Shown: positions 24,018 through 33,461, counted from the stretch's first letter. The stretch: DNA of 64,000 nt from Paenibacillus fonticola DSM 21315 (GCF_000381905.1 NZ_KB907246.1:1-64000), one strand, 5' to 3'. Made by a program: numbers and translations. The notes: generated by a model not told the origin, from the sequence alone.

Positions 24018-26702
24018 ATGAAACGCAATCAATTTATCGGTAGAAGCAGACGCCAATTGCAAGGAAACTACGAGCAGAAGAAAAGCGAGAGCAATCTCGG
24101 CGCCAGCCACGGGATGAGCCGAGGTAAGGACGAGACCGAGACCGATTCCCGAGCAGACGCTAATTCTCAGCAGATTCAGACGGGCTCTCAAAGCAGTGCT
24201 AGAACTCACCAGGGTGATGCAGGGTCACAAAGTGGCGGCAGTGGGGACCAGGATAAAGTGGGGCCTCAGAGTGATAGTGGCAGGTACCAGGGTGATACAG
24301 GGTCTCACAGCAGCGGCATTGGGGATCAAAGTCAAGCTGGGCGACAGAATGGTGATAGTTCACAGAACGGCAATAGTTCACGGAATGGTACAGGGTCTCA
24401 GAGAAATAGTACGTATCAGGGGGACGCGGGTTCTCAGCACTACGGCAGCTCCCGAAGTGGCTTTAGCTCGCAGAGTAGTGCAAATTTGCAAGGTAATGGC
24501 GGTTCATGGAATAGCACCTCCTCCCAGACGGGTTCTGCACAGGGCGGTTCAGGATCGCAAGAAATTTCCGGATCCGAGGGCAGTGCTGGTTCCCAGGGAG
24601 GCGGTAATTCGCAAAGCAGTTCAATATATCAGAGCAGCGCAATTTCTCAGGGCGGTACTCATTCCCAAGCCAGCGCGAAGAATACACAGGGAGCCGGTAA
24701 TAAGGCCATTTCAGGAGATTTGCAGCAGACTGTTCAGCGTATTCAGAAAGAAACCGGAGACAGCCCCGATATCGTCGTGCGAAAAATGAGTTTAGGCGGG
24801 GAGAAGCCTACTTCGGTAGCTGTCATTTATTTAAATGGCTTAAGCGATCAAATGATAATCAACACTTTCGTTATGGAAACCCTATCCGGCCTAGGAGAGG
24901 TAGAAGCGAAGGATTCAGAAGCATTATTGGATCAATTGCAATACAGCTTGCTGTCCCTGGGAGAATCTAAAGTAGTGTCGGAGTGGAACGATGTCGTATT
25001 TGATATTTTGTCCGGGGATACGGCTATATTTTTGGAGGGAAGCACTAGAGCCATAATAGCTGGAACCCGTGGCGGGGAATGGAGATCCATTACGGAATCT
25101 ACCACGGAGCTGGTCGTTCGGGGTCCGAAAGACAGTTTTGTTGAGTCGATTGCAACCAATATATCACTTATTAGGCGCAGAATCAGGAATACGGATTTAT
25201 GGCTGGAGACCATGAAAGTCGGAACCGTTACTCATACAAATGTAGCGATGATGTATATTCAGAGTCTGGCTGATCCCAAGCTTGTCCGGGAAGTCAGGCA
25301 GCGTCTGGAGAACATTCAGCTTAACGGAGTACTGGAATCCGGTTATATCGAAGAGTTTATTCAGGATAAGACTTTTACTCCGTTCCCTACCGTATACAAC
25401 ACAGAGAGGCCTGACACGGCAACAGGACATTTGCTGGAGGGGCGGGTAATCATCCTTGTTGACGGGACACCGTTCGTCTTAATTTTACCAACCGTATTCG
25501 GCCATTTCTTTCAATCGCCGGAGGATTATTCGCAGCGTTTCGATATCGTCATTCTGATGCGTTCGATTCGCTATCTTAGCTTTATCATACTGCTTCTTGG
25601 ACCGGCTATATACATAGCGCTAACAACGTTTCACTATGAGATGCTTCCTTCGCTGCTGCTGGTTAGTCTGCTTGCACAGCGGGAAGGGGTTCCTTTTCCG
25701 GCATTTGTCGAAGCTTTGCTGATGGAGGTTACCTTTGAGCTGCTCCGTGAAGCGGGGCTCCGTATGCCGAGGGCTGTCGGAAATACGATATCGATTGTGG
25801 GTGCGCTTATTCTGGGAACAGCCGTGGTTGAAGCGGGACTGATTACTCCGGGAATGGTTATCGTCGTTGCCTTGACGGGAATTGCGAGCTTTGCGCCTAC
25901 TGCCTACAACATCGCCGTTGCTGGGCGGTTGATACGGTTTCTATTTATGGTTCTGGCTGGCATGTTCGGACTGTACGGCATTACCTTGGGAATTCTGATG
26001 CTGCTCATCCACATGAACAGTCTTCGGTCTTTTGGAGTTCCGTATCTAGCTCCAATTACCCCGTTCGTTCCGAAGGACCAGAAGGACACGTTCTTCCGTA
26101 TGCCGGCTTGGATCTTAAGAACTCCGCCAAACAAGGTTAGAGAGCAGCAGCTTATTCGAGAGGGCCGGAATAAAAATTCGATAGGGCCCAATCAGCAGCA
26201 AGGCCAGGCAGGCCAGGCAGGCCAGCAGTGGCAGCAGAGCCAGCAGTGGCAGCAGGGCCAGCAGAGCCAGCAGGGCCAGCAGGGCCAGCAGAGCCAGCAG
26301 GGCCAGCAGGGCCAGCAGAGCCAGCAGAGCCAGCAGGGCCAGCAGGGCCAGCAGGGCCAGCAAGGCCAGCAAGGCCAGCAGAGCCAGCAGGGCCAGCAGG
26401 GCCAGCAGGGCCAGCCAGGCCAACAGAGCCAGCAGGGCCAGCCAGGCCAGCAGTGGCAGCAAGGCCAACAGGGCCAGCAGTGGCAGCAGGGCCAGCAGAG
26501 CCAGCAGGGCCAGCAGGGCCAGCAGAGCCAGCAGAGCCAGCAGTGGCAGCAGGGCCAGCAAGGCCAGCAAGGCCAGCAGTGGCAGCAGGGCCAGCCAGGC
26601 CAGCAGGGCCACCAGAGCCAGCAGAGCCAGCAGGGCCAGCCAGGCCAGCAGTGGCAGCAAGGCCAACAGGGCCAGCAAGGGGGCTCTGATCACGGCGTTT
26701 AA
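24018..26702 (+). CDS. GerA-family germinant receptor A subunit with giant low-complexity ends
   Basis: An 894-residue spore inner-membrane germination protein. The GerA domain covers about residues 235-715: the cytoplasmic part begins LQQTVQRIQKETGDSPDIVVRK, and the membrane part runs from LSFIILLLGPAIYIAL to GITLGILMLLIHM. Residues 1-232 are Ser/Gly/Gln-rich repeats, and residues 725-890 are QQG, QQS and QQW repeats encoded by 9-bp units. Usual GerA proteins are 480-530 residues long. AGGAG lies 9 nt before the ATG. First gene of gerA-gerC-gerB. With the other two it should sense small-molecule germinants; the ligand is unknown. Confidence 0.9.
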   Translation: MKRNQFIGRSRRQLQGNYEQKKSESNLGASHGMSRGKDETETDSRADANSQQIQTGSQSSARTHQGDAGSQSGGSGDQDKVGPQSDSGRYQGDTGSHSSGIGDQSQAGRQNGDSSQNGNSSRNGTGSQRNSTYQGDAGSQHYGSSRSGFSSQSSANLQGNGGSWNSTSSQTGSAQGGSGSQEISGSEGSAGSQGGGNSQSSSIYQSSAISQGGTHSQASAKNTQGAGNKAISGDLQQTVQRIQKETGDSPDIVVRKMSLGGEKPTSVAVIYLNGLSDQMIINTFVMETLSGLGEVEAKDSEALLDQLQYSLLSLGESKVVSEWNDVVFDILSGDTAIFLEGSTRAIIAGTRGGEWRSITESTTELVVRGPKDSFVESIATNISLIRRRIRNTDLWLETMKVGTVTHTNVAMMYIQSLADPKLVREVRQRLENIQLNGVLESGYIEEFIQDKTFTPFPTVYNTERPDTATGHLLEGRVIILVDGTPFVLILPTVFGHFFQSPEDYSQRFDIVILMRSIRYLSFIILLLGPAIYIALTTFHYEMLPSLLLVSLLAQREGVPFPAFVEALLMEVTFELLREAGLRMPRAVGNTISIVGALILGTAVVEAGLITPGMVIVVALTGIASFAPTAYNIAVAGRLIRFLFMVLAGMFGLYGITLGILMLLIHMNSLRSFGVPYLAPITPFVPKDQKDTFFRMPAWILRTPPNKVREQQLIREGRNKNSIGPNQQQGQAGQAGQQWQQSQQWQQGQQSQQGQQGQQSQQGQQGQQSQQSQQGQQGQQGQQGQQGQQSQQGQQGQQGQPGQQSQQGQPGQQWQQGQQGQQWQQGQQSQQGQQGQQSQQSQQWQQGQQGQQGQQWQQGQPGQQGHQSQQSQQGQPGQQWQQGQQGQQGGSDHGV
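26189..26690 (+). repeat. 9-bp minisatellite inside gerA
   Basis: About fifty units of CAGCAGGGC/CAGCAGAGC/CAGTGGCAG type, always in frame, encoding Gln-Gln-Gly/Ser/Trp. Larger blocks also recur, for instance the CCAGGCCAGCAGTGGCAGC block at 26442 and 26640, indicating several rounds of unequal exchange. Confidence 0.95.
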
Positions 26703-26781
26703 GGAGATAGTCCGCTGTATGAATAAAGCCAGGCGATATGTATTTTACACCTTAATCTGTTTCGAGCAGGAGGAGCGTTCC

Positions 26782-27990
26782 ATGATAAAGAGAACAATAG
26801 CCATCGTTTTGGCTTTTTGCTGCATGGTACTGATGACCGGCTGCTGGGACGCTATCGAATTGAACCGGAGAGCGATTGTATCTGGGATTGGCATCGATCA
26901 AGCACCGGAAGACGAGAGAAAGCTGCTGGTTACTTTTCAGGTTATCATTGCCGACGAAATTACAGGGAAAACAGGCAGAGGAGCTACTCCCACTTCGACT
27001 TACAGTGGCACAGGGTACACGATTAGCGAAGCGATCCGCAACGCTTCCCGCCAAGTACCGCGGCTGACTTCGACAGCACATGCCCGGTTCATTGCCATAT
27101 CCGAGAGTGTTGCCCGAAAAGGGATTACGGAAGTGATGGACTTCTTGGACAGGGACTCCGATATCCGGTTGACTTCCGATGTTGTCATTGTCAAACAAGA
27201 AATCTCAGCCGAAGCGGTGACGGCTTCGCTAACGCCCATCGGCAAAATCACGGCATATTCCCTTTCGCAAAAGGCCGAATTTGCCTCTAAGGAGCATGGA
27301 GAAAATTATACCATGGAAATAGACGACATTATTCGAGATTTACTGACTCCGGGTGGGGGGGCTGTTATCAACGGCGTGGGAGTGGTCGGCGATGTGAATG
27401 AGACAGGCAAAAAAAGCAGTTTAGAAAAAACGAAAAGCCCGTTGGTGGTACTCGAGGATCCTGCTATCTTCAAAGGCGATAAGCTGGTGGACTGGCTAGC
27501 CCCGAATGAGAGCCGCGGGATGGTATGGATAAAGAATAAAATGAAAAAAACCTCGATAGTCTTAGAGCCAGATCAGGAAAAAGGCGATATAGGCATCGAC
27601 GTTATTCGATCCAAAACCGGATTGCAAGCAAAGCTGAACGATCCGCTTCATCCGGTTATCCAAGTCAGCGTCAACGTGCAGTTGTCCATAAGAGAGGTCA
27701 ACACTGCCATTGATTTGAAGAATCCCGATATGCTTCACAAAATTGAAGCTAAAGCGAATGAGGCGATTGCCAAGGATCTGCGGGCCGCTGTCCAAAAAGC
27801 CCAATCCGTGAACAGCGATATTTTCGGGTTTGGGGAAGTCGTTCAGCGTCAAAGTCCTGCGGCTTGGAAAAAGATACAGCATCAGTGGGGGGATCTGTTT
27901 CCACAGCTCGAGGTTGAGTATAAAGTCAATTCCGTCATACGCAATACGCAGCTGCGCGACCGCTCCTATAAATTTAACCAGCGCTCCTAA
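26782..27990 (+). CDS. Ger(x)C family germination lipoprotein
   Basis: A 402-residue lipoprotein subunit of the germinant receptor. MIKRTIAIVLAFCCMVLMTGC is a type II signal peptide with lipobox LMTGC; WDAIELNRRAIVSGIGID is the family start. The C-terminal Ger domain includes PVIQVSVNVQLSIREV. The ATG at 26782, with AGGAGGAG 6 nt upstream, was chosen over an in-frame ATG at 26719 that would put 21 residues before the signal peptide. 79 bp after gerA and 14 bp before gerB. Confidence 0.9.
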   Translation: MIKRTIAIVLAFCCMVLMTGCWDAIELNRRAIVSGIGIDQAPEDERKLLVTFQVIIADEITGKTGRGATPTSTYSGTGYTISEAIRNASRQVPRLTSTAHARFIAISESVARKGITEVMDFLDRDSDIRLTSDVVIVKQEISAEAVTASLTPIGKITAYSLSQKAEFASKEHGENYTMEIDDIIRDLLTPGGGAVINGVGVVGDVNETGKKSSLEKTKSPLVVLEDPAIFKGDKLVDWLAPNESRGMVWIKNKMKKTSIVLEPDQEKGDIGIDVIRSKTGLQAKLNDPLHPVIQVSVNVQLSIREVNTAIDLKNPDMLHKIEAKANEAIAKDLRAAVQKAQSVNSDIFGFGEVVQRQSPAAWKKIQHQWGDLFPQLEVEYKVNSVIRNTQLRDRSYKFNQRS

Positions 27991-28004
27991 GGAGGAATAA
28001 CGAC

Positions 28005-29273
28005 GTGGAAAAGATCAGAATCACTCCTATGCAAATATTTTCGTTAATACTCTTGTTTGAGTTGGGTACGGGGCTTGTCGTCAATTTGGGGATGGAAGCC
28101 CATAAGGATGAATGGCTGGCCGTTCTGCTTGGAATGATTATTGGGCTCTTGCTATATGCCGGCTATACGATGTTATATCTATGGTTTCCGGATATGCTGC
28201 CTACGGCGTATTATAAACTGTTGCTGGGTAAATACTTGGGGACTTTGCTGGGGATCGGTTATATGGTGTTTTTCATGTACAAAGCATCAAGGGACTTAAT
28301 GGACGGCGGGCTGCTGGTCATTGCCACTACGCTGCGGGAAACCCCCGTTTTTATTGTCAATATGCTTATGATGCTTACCGTCGCTTATACGCTGCATAAA
28401 GGATTGGAGGTGCTGGCCCGAACATCATTGATCTTCTTTGCGTTTATGATGGTAGTTGGCGTACTGAGCCTGCTTCTCATTGCTTTCGCACATATTGTCG
28501 ACATTAACCGCCTGCTGCCCGTTCTTGGCGATGGGATAGGGCCGGTGCTGCAATCGGTGTCCCGAACAAATTATCAGTTTCCGTTCGCAGAAGTCGTTGC
28601 GTTTACAATGCTGCTTCCATACCTGAATCATTCAAAAAAAGGAATTAAAGCCGGATATTTAGCCCTTCTATTCTCCGGCTTAATACTTAGCTTTGGCGTT
28701 GCGACGACGATAGCCGTGCTTGGGGTTGACATTGCCGAGCGATCGTATTTTCCGATGCTGATAACGGTCGGAAAGGCTTCAATCTCCGACTTCATTCAGC
28801 GGCCGGATATTTTTATCGTCATGACGTTTATTATCGGAATCTATTTTAAAATTTGCATTTACTTTTTTGCGGCGGTAATAGGGATATCGAATATTTTCAA
28901 TATTCCGTACCAAAAGGTGGTGTACCCGCTTACACTCATCATTTTGACTTTGACGGCTGGGATAGGCCGTTCTTATAGCGAGTTTTTATTGAAAGGGGGA
29001 AAGATGCTGTATCTGGTCGATCCTATATTTTTTATTGTGCTTCCGTTCATCCTTTTGATAGCGGCCATGATTCGAAAGCTTGTTTTCCGCTCAAGATCCG
29101 GACCCGGAACCGGCGGGGGATTCGGGACAGGAACCGGGGACGGGGGAATGGGCGGGGCTGGAACTGGTACCGCTGGAACCTATACCGGAGCTGAAGGCAG
29201 TTCCGGACCCGGATGTGAAATTCCCGGAGGCGGCCCGGGAAGCGGTGGAGGCATCGGCGGTGGTGGAAGTTGA
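28005..29273 (+). CDS. GerB-type spore germination permease (amino-acid permease fold)
   Basis: A 422-residue polytopic membrane protein of the GerAB/spore permease family with ten helices; MQIFSLILLFELGTGLVVNLG is the family start. The last 60 residues (about 363-422) are a Gly/Ser/Pro-rich tail (GTGGGFGTGTGDGG ...) not found in ordinary GerB proteins. GTG start with AAGGAGGAA 7 nt upstream. The tail-coding DNA is overlapped by a convergent frame on the other strand. Confidence 0.88.
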   Translation: MEKIRITPMQIFSLILLFELGTGLVVNLGMEAHKDEWLAVLLGMIIGLLLYAGYTMLYLWFPDMLPTAYYKLLLGKYLGTLLGIGYMVFFMYKASRDLMDGGLLVIATTLRETPVFIVNMLMMLTVAYTLHKGLEVLARTSLIFFAFMMVVGVLSLLLIAFAHIVDINRLLPVLGDGIGPVLQSVSRTNYQFPFAEVVAFTMLLPYLNHSKKGIKAGYLALLFSGLILSFGVATTIAVLGVDIAERSYFPMLITVGKASISDFIQRPDIFIVMTFIIGIYFKICIYFFAAVIGISNIFNIPYQKVVYPLTLIILTLTAGIGRSYSEFLLKGGKMLYLVDPIFFIVLPFILLIAAMIRKLVFRSRSGPGTGGGFGTGTGDGGMGGAGTGTAGTYTGAEGSSGPGCEIPGGGPGSGGGIGGGGS

Positions 29274-29510
29274 ACTGCCGGCTGATCTTTTCTTTTGCGT
29301 AAATAAAGCACGGAACAGGTCGGGAACAACGAGGAACAGGAGCAGTATTCTGGCCGCCCATTGTTCTGCGCCTGTAAAGAAGAAATGGCTCATGTTGATA
29401 AATAGAGTGTTCCATGGCAAGCCTGCTCGGACATCGACCCACATGCTAAATGCGGCGCATAACAGGGTGAACAAAATGGTGATTACATACTTTTTTATTA
29501 ACATAGGCAA
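29091..29510 (-). CDS. Possible small membrane protein convergent with and overlapping gerB
   Basis: A 139-codon frame. The first 75 residues form two hydrophobic helices (YVITILFTLLCAAFSMWV and ARILLLFLVVPDLFRALF) separated by a short loop, and this part lies outside gerB. The rest is Ser/Thr/Gly-rich and antisense to the gerB glycine tail. The start is TTG at 29510 or ATG at 29504; AAGGAT lies upstream at poor spacing. No other gene explains 29274-29510. The membrane part looks real, but the frame may be a chance extension. Confidence 0.45.
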   Translation of the reverse strand: MPMLIKKYVITILFTLLCAAFSMWVDVRAGLPWNTLFINMSHFFFTGAEQWAARILLLFLVVPDLFRALFTQKKRSAGSSTSTTADASTASRAASGNFTSGSGTAFSSGIGSSGTSSSPAHSPVPGSCPESPAGSGSGS

Positions 29511-29689
29511 CCCATCCCATCCTTTTGATAAAAATTATAGTCTTATTATGTGAAAGGACGCGGTATTCCCATGCAGATTTTGAATTTTGTCAGGAACATT
29601 GAGCCGGGAGCATGGCGGCCTAGCTTGACGGATAATGAAATAAGACTTATACTAATTCTAAAATCAAATCATAAGGAATGATTCTATAT

Positions 29690-30079
29690 ATGAAATCGCT
29701 AAATTTAACGACGCAGCGTAAAGCGGTTTATGATGTCGTCCGCAGTGCGAATGACCATCCGACTGCAGCGGAAGTAATGAATCGCCTTGTGGAACAGGGA
29801 TATAATTTCGCATACGGCACAGTTTACAATTCGCTCAGGTACTTAACCGATAAGGAACTGATTCGCGAATTGAAGCTGGGCGAGGCCGCAAGCCGCTATG
29901 ACGCCAAGCTTGATGATCACCAGCATATTTTGTGCGAGGTGTGCGGAAGGGTGGATGAAGTCATGTCGAAGGTTCCAGAGGAATGGACCGCTGAGGTAGC
30001 CAAGGAGACCGGATATGACGTGCATCATGCACATGTCGTATTTGGGGGGGTGTGCCAATCATGCAGGCAGAAGAAATAA
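29690..30079 (+). CDS. Fur-family regulator, PerR-like
   Basis: A 129-residue metalloregulator. The DNA-binding half has TTQRKAVYDVV and GTVYNSLRYL, very like PerR TVYNNLRVF. The dimer half has SRYDAKLDDHQHILCEVCGRVDEV, with the regulatory His-x-His, Asp candidates and the first CxxC, and the second CxxC in GGVCQSC. The position equal to PerR Asp104 reads Glu here (DE), so metal choice (peroxide sensing versus iron) is uncertain. ATG 29690 follows AAGGA; an ATG at 29678 abuts it. The gene overlaps the next one by 19 bp. Confidence 0.82.
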   Translation: MKSLNLTTQRKAVYDVVRSANDHPTAAEVMNRLVEQGYNFAYGTVYNSLRYLTDKELIRELKLGEAASRYDAKLDDHQHILCEVCGRVDEVMSKVPEEWTAEVAKETGYDVHHAHVVFGGVCQSCRQKK

Positions 30080-30888
30080 AAGGAAGAGTGCAGGGCGGAT
30101 CGGTGACCCTTTTCAGGCGTCCCGGACAAGAGCTTGCATACAATGATGAGCCGTTCGGCAATACTCAGCTTCAGCCTCAGGCATGTTCTGTTACGCAGCG
30201 CGTCATACTCGTTAGCCCTTTTCCGAGTGAAATATATGAGCTGGTAAGAGATTTGTCGGTAGGCTGCTTCGATGTCCTTGTATTCCATCATTTAGAGCAG
30301 GGCATCCGCAATGCTCCGTCTGCTGATCTGGTTATATTTGACCTGACGGCTTATCGCGGCAGTGAAGAGGCTGGAATGATCACTAATCTGATGCTTCGAG
30401 ACCTCGAAAACGTGCCTTCACTCCTGCTGGTGAATAAAGCTATGCTGCCGCAAATGGATCAGAGCTTAATGCACCTAGAGCTCCTCGTCTGGCCATCCTC
30501 GCCCCACGAGATACTGTATCATGTTCAGCGGATTATTCGCACAAGCAATCACCGGCCGGCCGCTTCCGGCGCTTTGTCTGCAGCGGATACGGCTGCTGCC
30601 TATAAAGATCTTTGGATCGACCGCAAAAAGATGCAGGTGTACCGTGCCGGGACGGCGATCGACTTGACCAAGACCGAATATGAGCTGTTGATCAAATTGC
30701 TGGACCATGAAGGTAGCGTCCTGTCAAGGGAAGAGCTGCTGGCAGATGTGTGGGAGACCTCTTTTATGGGGGGGAGCAATGTGGTGGACGTGCATATCAA
30801 GAGCTTGCGGAAGAAGCTCGGCGACCGGGCGGCGAATCCGACTTATATCGCGACTGTCCGAGGGGTAGGGTATCGTTTGGCCGACTAG
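30061..30888 (+). CDS. Orphan winged-helix regulator with degenerate receiver domain
   Basis: A 275-residue protein. The C-terminal third is an OmpR/PhoB winged helix (IDLTKTEYELLIKLLDHEGSVLSREELL ... VDVHIKSLRKKLGD ... TVRGVGYRL). The N-terminal part (about 48-165) has the fold order of a receiver: VILVSPFPS lacks the acidic pair, LVIFDLTAY keeps an aspartate, and LLLVNK keeps the lysine. No histidine kinase gene is adjacent. A 40-residue unrelated N-terminal extension precedes it. It overlaps the PerR-like gene, which suggests a joint stress response. Phosphorylation-independent control is likely. Confidence 0.8.
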   Translation: MQAEEIKGRVQGGSVTLFRRPGQELAYNDEPFGNTQLQPQACSVTQRVILVSPFPSEIYELVRDLSVGCFDVLVFHHLEQGIRNAPSADLVIFDLTAYRGSEEAGMITNLMLRDLENVPSLLLVNKAMLPQMDQSLMHLELLVWPSSPHEILYHVQRIIRTSNHRPAASGALSAADTAAAYKDLWIDRKKMQVYRAGTAIDLTKTEYELLIKLLDHEGSVLSREELLADVWETSFMGGSNVVDVHIKSLRKKLGDRAANPTYIATVRGVGYRLAD

Positions 30889-30934
30889 AAAGCCTGTTTA
30901 AAAACGCACTGATACTATTGTAAAAAAACAAACT

Positions 30935-30968
30935 AAACCGTTCGCTGTATCAGTTGAGCGGTTTTTTT
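30935..30968 (+). terminator. Rho-independent terminator
   Basis: AAACCGTTC pairs with GAGCGGTTT (one G-T pair) followed by a T-run; it ends the PerR-like/winged-helix operon. Confidence 0.85.
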
Positions 30969-31078
30969 GCGTTATTATTTAGAGGGAAATATGTGATTTA
31001 TGTCGAATATAACAAGATAAAAGTTACATATAAAGTGGGTCAAATGGATTAATTCTATGAGGGAAAGGAACTGGATTA

Positions 31079-32320
31079 ATGAAAAAGCGGGTAACGTTCT
31101 CATTGTTTATGGCTAGTGCCTTGATTGCCGTTGTACCTGTCGTATTGCTGCTGTTGATGGGGGATTCATTAAAATGGATCGCGATAGTAATATCTATTGT
31201 CTTTGCCCTGCTGGTCGCTATGCTTCTCGTTCGCAGCGTAACAGGGCCTCTTCAGCGGTTAAGCGAATCTATTCAAAGCATTAGCCGAGGCGACTTGTCG
31301 AAGAGAGTCGGCGGAGCTGATCGTAACGATGAAATTGGCATGGTGGCGAAACGGCTGCAGGAGGCGGTCGATAGCTGGAATGTCACGCTGACAGAGATGC
31401 GGCAGGCGTCCAACCAGGTCAACTTATCGGCGAATCAGTTGTCGGCCAGTGCCGACCAGACGACCAAAGCGATCGAGCATGTGACTTTGGCGATTCAAGA
31501 AGTAGCTTCGGGAAGCGAGCGGCAAACGCATAATATGAGCCACGGCGTAGAAGGTATCGAGGATATTTCAAGACAGGCTGAGGCAATTTCCAGCCATATT
31601 CAAGATGTGGCCGAGACGATGGAGCAGACGACAGCTGTGGCCGAGGAAGGAAATACGTCCGTAATCAGCGTCGTAGAGAAAATAGAGCACATCCACCAAA
31701 CGGTTGATGAACTCGGCGCGGTCATTCAAACCTTAAGCGAGCATACCGAGAATATCGGTGGAATTGTTGGCGTCATTACAGGCATCGCTCAGCAGACGAA
31801 TTTGCTTGCGTTGAACGCATCGATTGAAGCAGCCAGAGCTGGGGAGGAAGGCCGGGGATTTGCCGTCGTCGCTTCCGAGGTCCGGAAGCTTGCCGAAGGC
31901 TCAGAGACCTATGCCCATCAGATTGAAGAACTTATTGAAGGCATTCAGTCGGAAGTGCAGCGGGCGCTGGAGTCGATGGAGAACGCGAAGACGCGCGTAG
32001 AGGAAGGGATCGTTGCCGTCGACTTATCCGGCCGGAGCTTCTCTCGGATCCGCAGAGCCGTCCGGGGGTCGGCAGACAAAATCGAAGAGGTATCCAGCGC
32101 AGCACGGGAATTGACGATTGGTGCGGGGAAAGTATCGGAGACGATATCCGAAATCCGCAACATTACTGAAGAAGGTGCAGACAATGTCGGGACGATTTCC
32201 GCGGCCGCCGAGGAGCAGCTTGCCTCGATCCAGGAAATTGCGTCCTCCACGTCCCAACTGTCCTCGGTTGCCGGACGGCTGGAGGAAATGGTGGGCAAAT
32301 TTAAATTGCGGAAATCCTAG
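31079..32320 (+). CDS. Methyl-accepting chemotaxis protein without an external sensor domain
   Basis: A 413-residue chemoreceptor. Two transmembrane helices (about 9-26 and 31-50) are separated by only a few residues, so there is no periplasmic ligand domain. A HAMP domain ([22 protein letters not shown]) and a full signalling helix bundle follow, with the hairpin tip [38 protein letters not shown] (read in pieces here). It may sense membrane or cytoplasmic state. AAAGGA is 10 nt before the ATG. Monocistronic, with a terminator downstream. Confidence 0.9.
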   Translation: MKKRVTFSLFMASALIAVVPVVLLLLMGDSLKWIAIVISIVFALLVAMLLVRSVTGPLQRLSESIQSISRGDLSKRVGGADRNDEIGMVAKRLQEAVDSWNVTLTEMRQASNQVNLSANQLSASADQTTKAIEHVTLAIQEVASGSERQTHNMSHGVEGIEDISRQAEAISSHIQDVAETMEQTTAVAEEGNTSVISVVEKIEHIHQTVDELGAVIQTLSEHTENIGGIVGVITGIAQQTNLLALNASIEAARAGEEGRGFAVVASEVRKLAEGSETYAHQIEELIEGIQSEVQRALESMENAKTRVEEGIVAVDLSGRSFSRIRRAVRGSADKIEEVSSAARELTIGAGKVSETISEIRNITEEGADNVGTISAAAEEQLASIQEIASSTSQLSSVAGRLEEMVGKFKLRKS

Positions 32321-32357
32321 ATGCAATAGAGTATGACCATGGCTATGGCTATGGAAT

Positions 32358-32400
32358 GCTGCCTCGCAGTCGTTCAAATGACAGCGCGGCAGCGTTTTTT
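32358..32400 (+). terminator. Rho-independent terminator after the chemoreceptor
   Basis: GCTGCC and GGCAGC with inner CGC/GCG pairing, followed by GTTTTTT. Confidence 0.75.
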
Positions 32401-32579
32401 GTGTCCAGAGAACATTTTGACCTGATGTGACTGATTCTTAAGTTGGATGCATAAATGCTTCATCTGGAATTCATTCTAACGAGAAAGATGCAATAGAACG
32501 ATTTACTTAACCCCCGGTGTCGTTTAAGCTTATGGTAAACGAAGCTTCTGTTGAAGATAGCGAATACGGGGGTAGAGAA

Positions 32580-33413
32580 GTGGCTAGAAGATTAGAAGGT
32601 AAGCGAATTGCGTTGACCGGGCCTCGCCGCGCGGAGGAACTGGGGAAGCTGATCGAAAATATGGGTGGAATTCCGCTGTACCGCCCAGCGCAGGGAACTG
32701 TGTTTCTGGATGACGAGAAACTTCGCCAGGGGATTCAGACGTGGGTAAATCAACCGCCTGACTGGTCAATTTTTACGACGGGTATCGGGCTTAACGCCCT
32801 GTTCGAGATGGCCGGGGAGATGGGGCTGCTGGCTCCATTGCTGGACAACTTGTCTAAATCGCATATTGCCGCACGGGGATACAAAACGGTAAACGTTCTG
32901 AAGAAGCACGAGCTTGCGCCACATGCCCGCGACGACGACGGCAGTACGGATGGACTGATCCGTGAATTGGCAGCATATAATTTGAAGGAAGCTACGGTAT
33001 TGCTGCAATTATACGGTGATCCAGCGCCAAAGCTGGTGGCCTGGCTGGAGCAGCAGGGGGCAGTTTGCACGGAAATATTGCCCTATCGTCATATTGCGCC
33101 GCCGGAGGAAGACTTGAGCCGCTTATTGCTGGACATTGTGGAGGGGCACGTCCATGCCGTATCCTTTACAAGCAGTCCGCAGGTAAGGTTCCTGCTTGAA
33201 TATGCGGAGAAGCAAGGCCGCTTTGACGAGCTGATCTCTGCGCTGCGGGGGCCGGTCATCGCCGTTGCGGTGGGCAAAGTGACCGCCCAAGGATTGTATG
33301 AAGCGGGAATTCCCCGCGTGGTCGCTCCAAAGGAAGAACGAATGGGTAGCATGATTGTCGAACTGGCGCGTTATTTTGCCGGCGAGAGCGATCCCCTGCT
33401 GGCTAGCAAATAA
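32580..33413 (+). CDS. Uroporphyrinogen-III synthase-like (HemD fold) protein
   Basis: A 277-residue protein with the two-lobed HemD pattern: RIALTGPRRAEELGKLIENMGG at the start, FTTGIGLNALFEMA, and VSFTSSPQVRFLLEYA near the C-terminus. HemD cyclises hydroxymethylbilane to uroporphyrinogen III. No hem operon is nearby, so this may be a paralogue with another role. GTG at 32580 with GGGGGTAGAGAA upstream was chosen; longer in-frame starts at 32517 and 32532 lack a ribosome binding site. Confidence 0.72.
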   Translation: MARRLEGKRIALTGPRRAEELGKLIENMGGIPLYRPAQGTVFLDDEKLRQGIQTWVNQPPDWSIFTTGIGLNALFEMAGEMGLLAPLLDNLSKSHIAARGYKTVNVLKKHELAPHARDDDGSTDGLIRELAAYNLKEATVLLQLYGDPAPKLVAWLEQQGAVCTEILPYRHIAPPEEDLSRLLLDIVEGHVHAVSFTSSPQVRFLLEYAEKQGRFDELISALRGPVIAVAVGKVTAQGLYEAGIPRVVAPKEERMGSMIVELARYFAGESDPLLASK

Positions 33414-33461
33414 GCCCTGACCTGCTGGGGATGGGAACTTTACGGACAGGAGGAGCAGTTC

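Noticed and set aside
23904-24209. A 101-codon hydrophobic minus-strand frame between yhfW and gerA
   Set aside because: Most of it is antisense to the Gln/Lys-rich start of gerA; no good ribosome binding site, and the gerA start has one.
26115-26693. Leu/Ala-rich 192-codon minus-strand frame
   Set aside because: It is the reverse reading of the Gln-Gln-Gly repeat in gerA.
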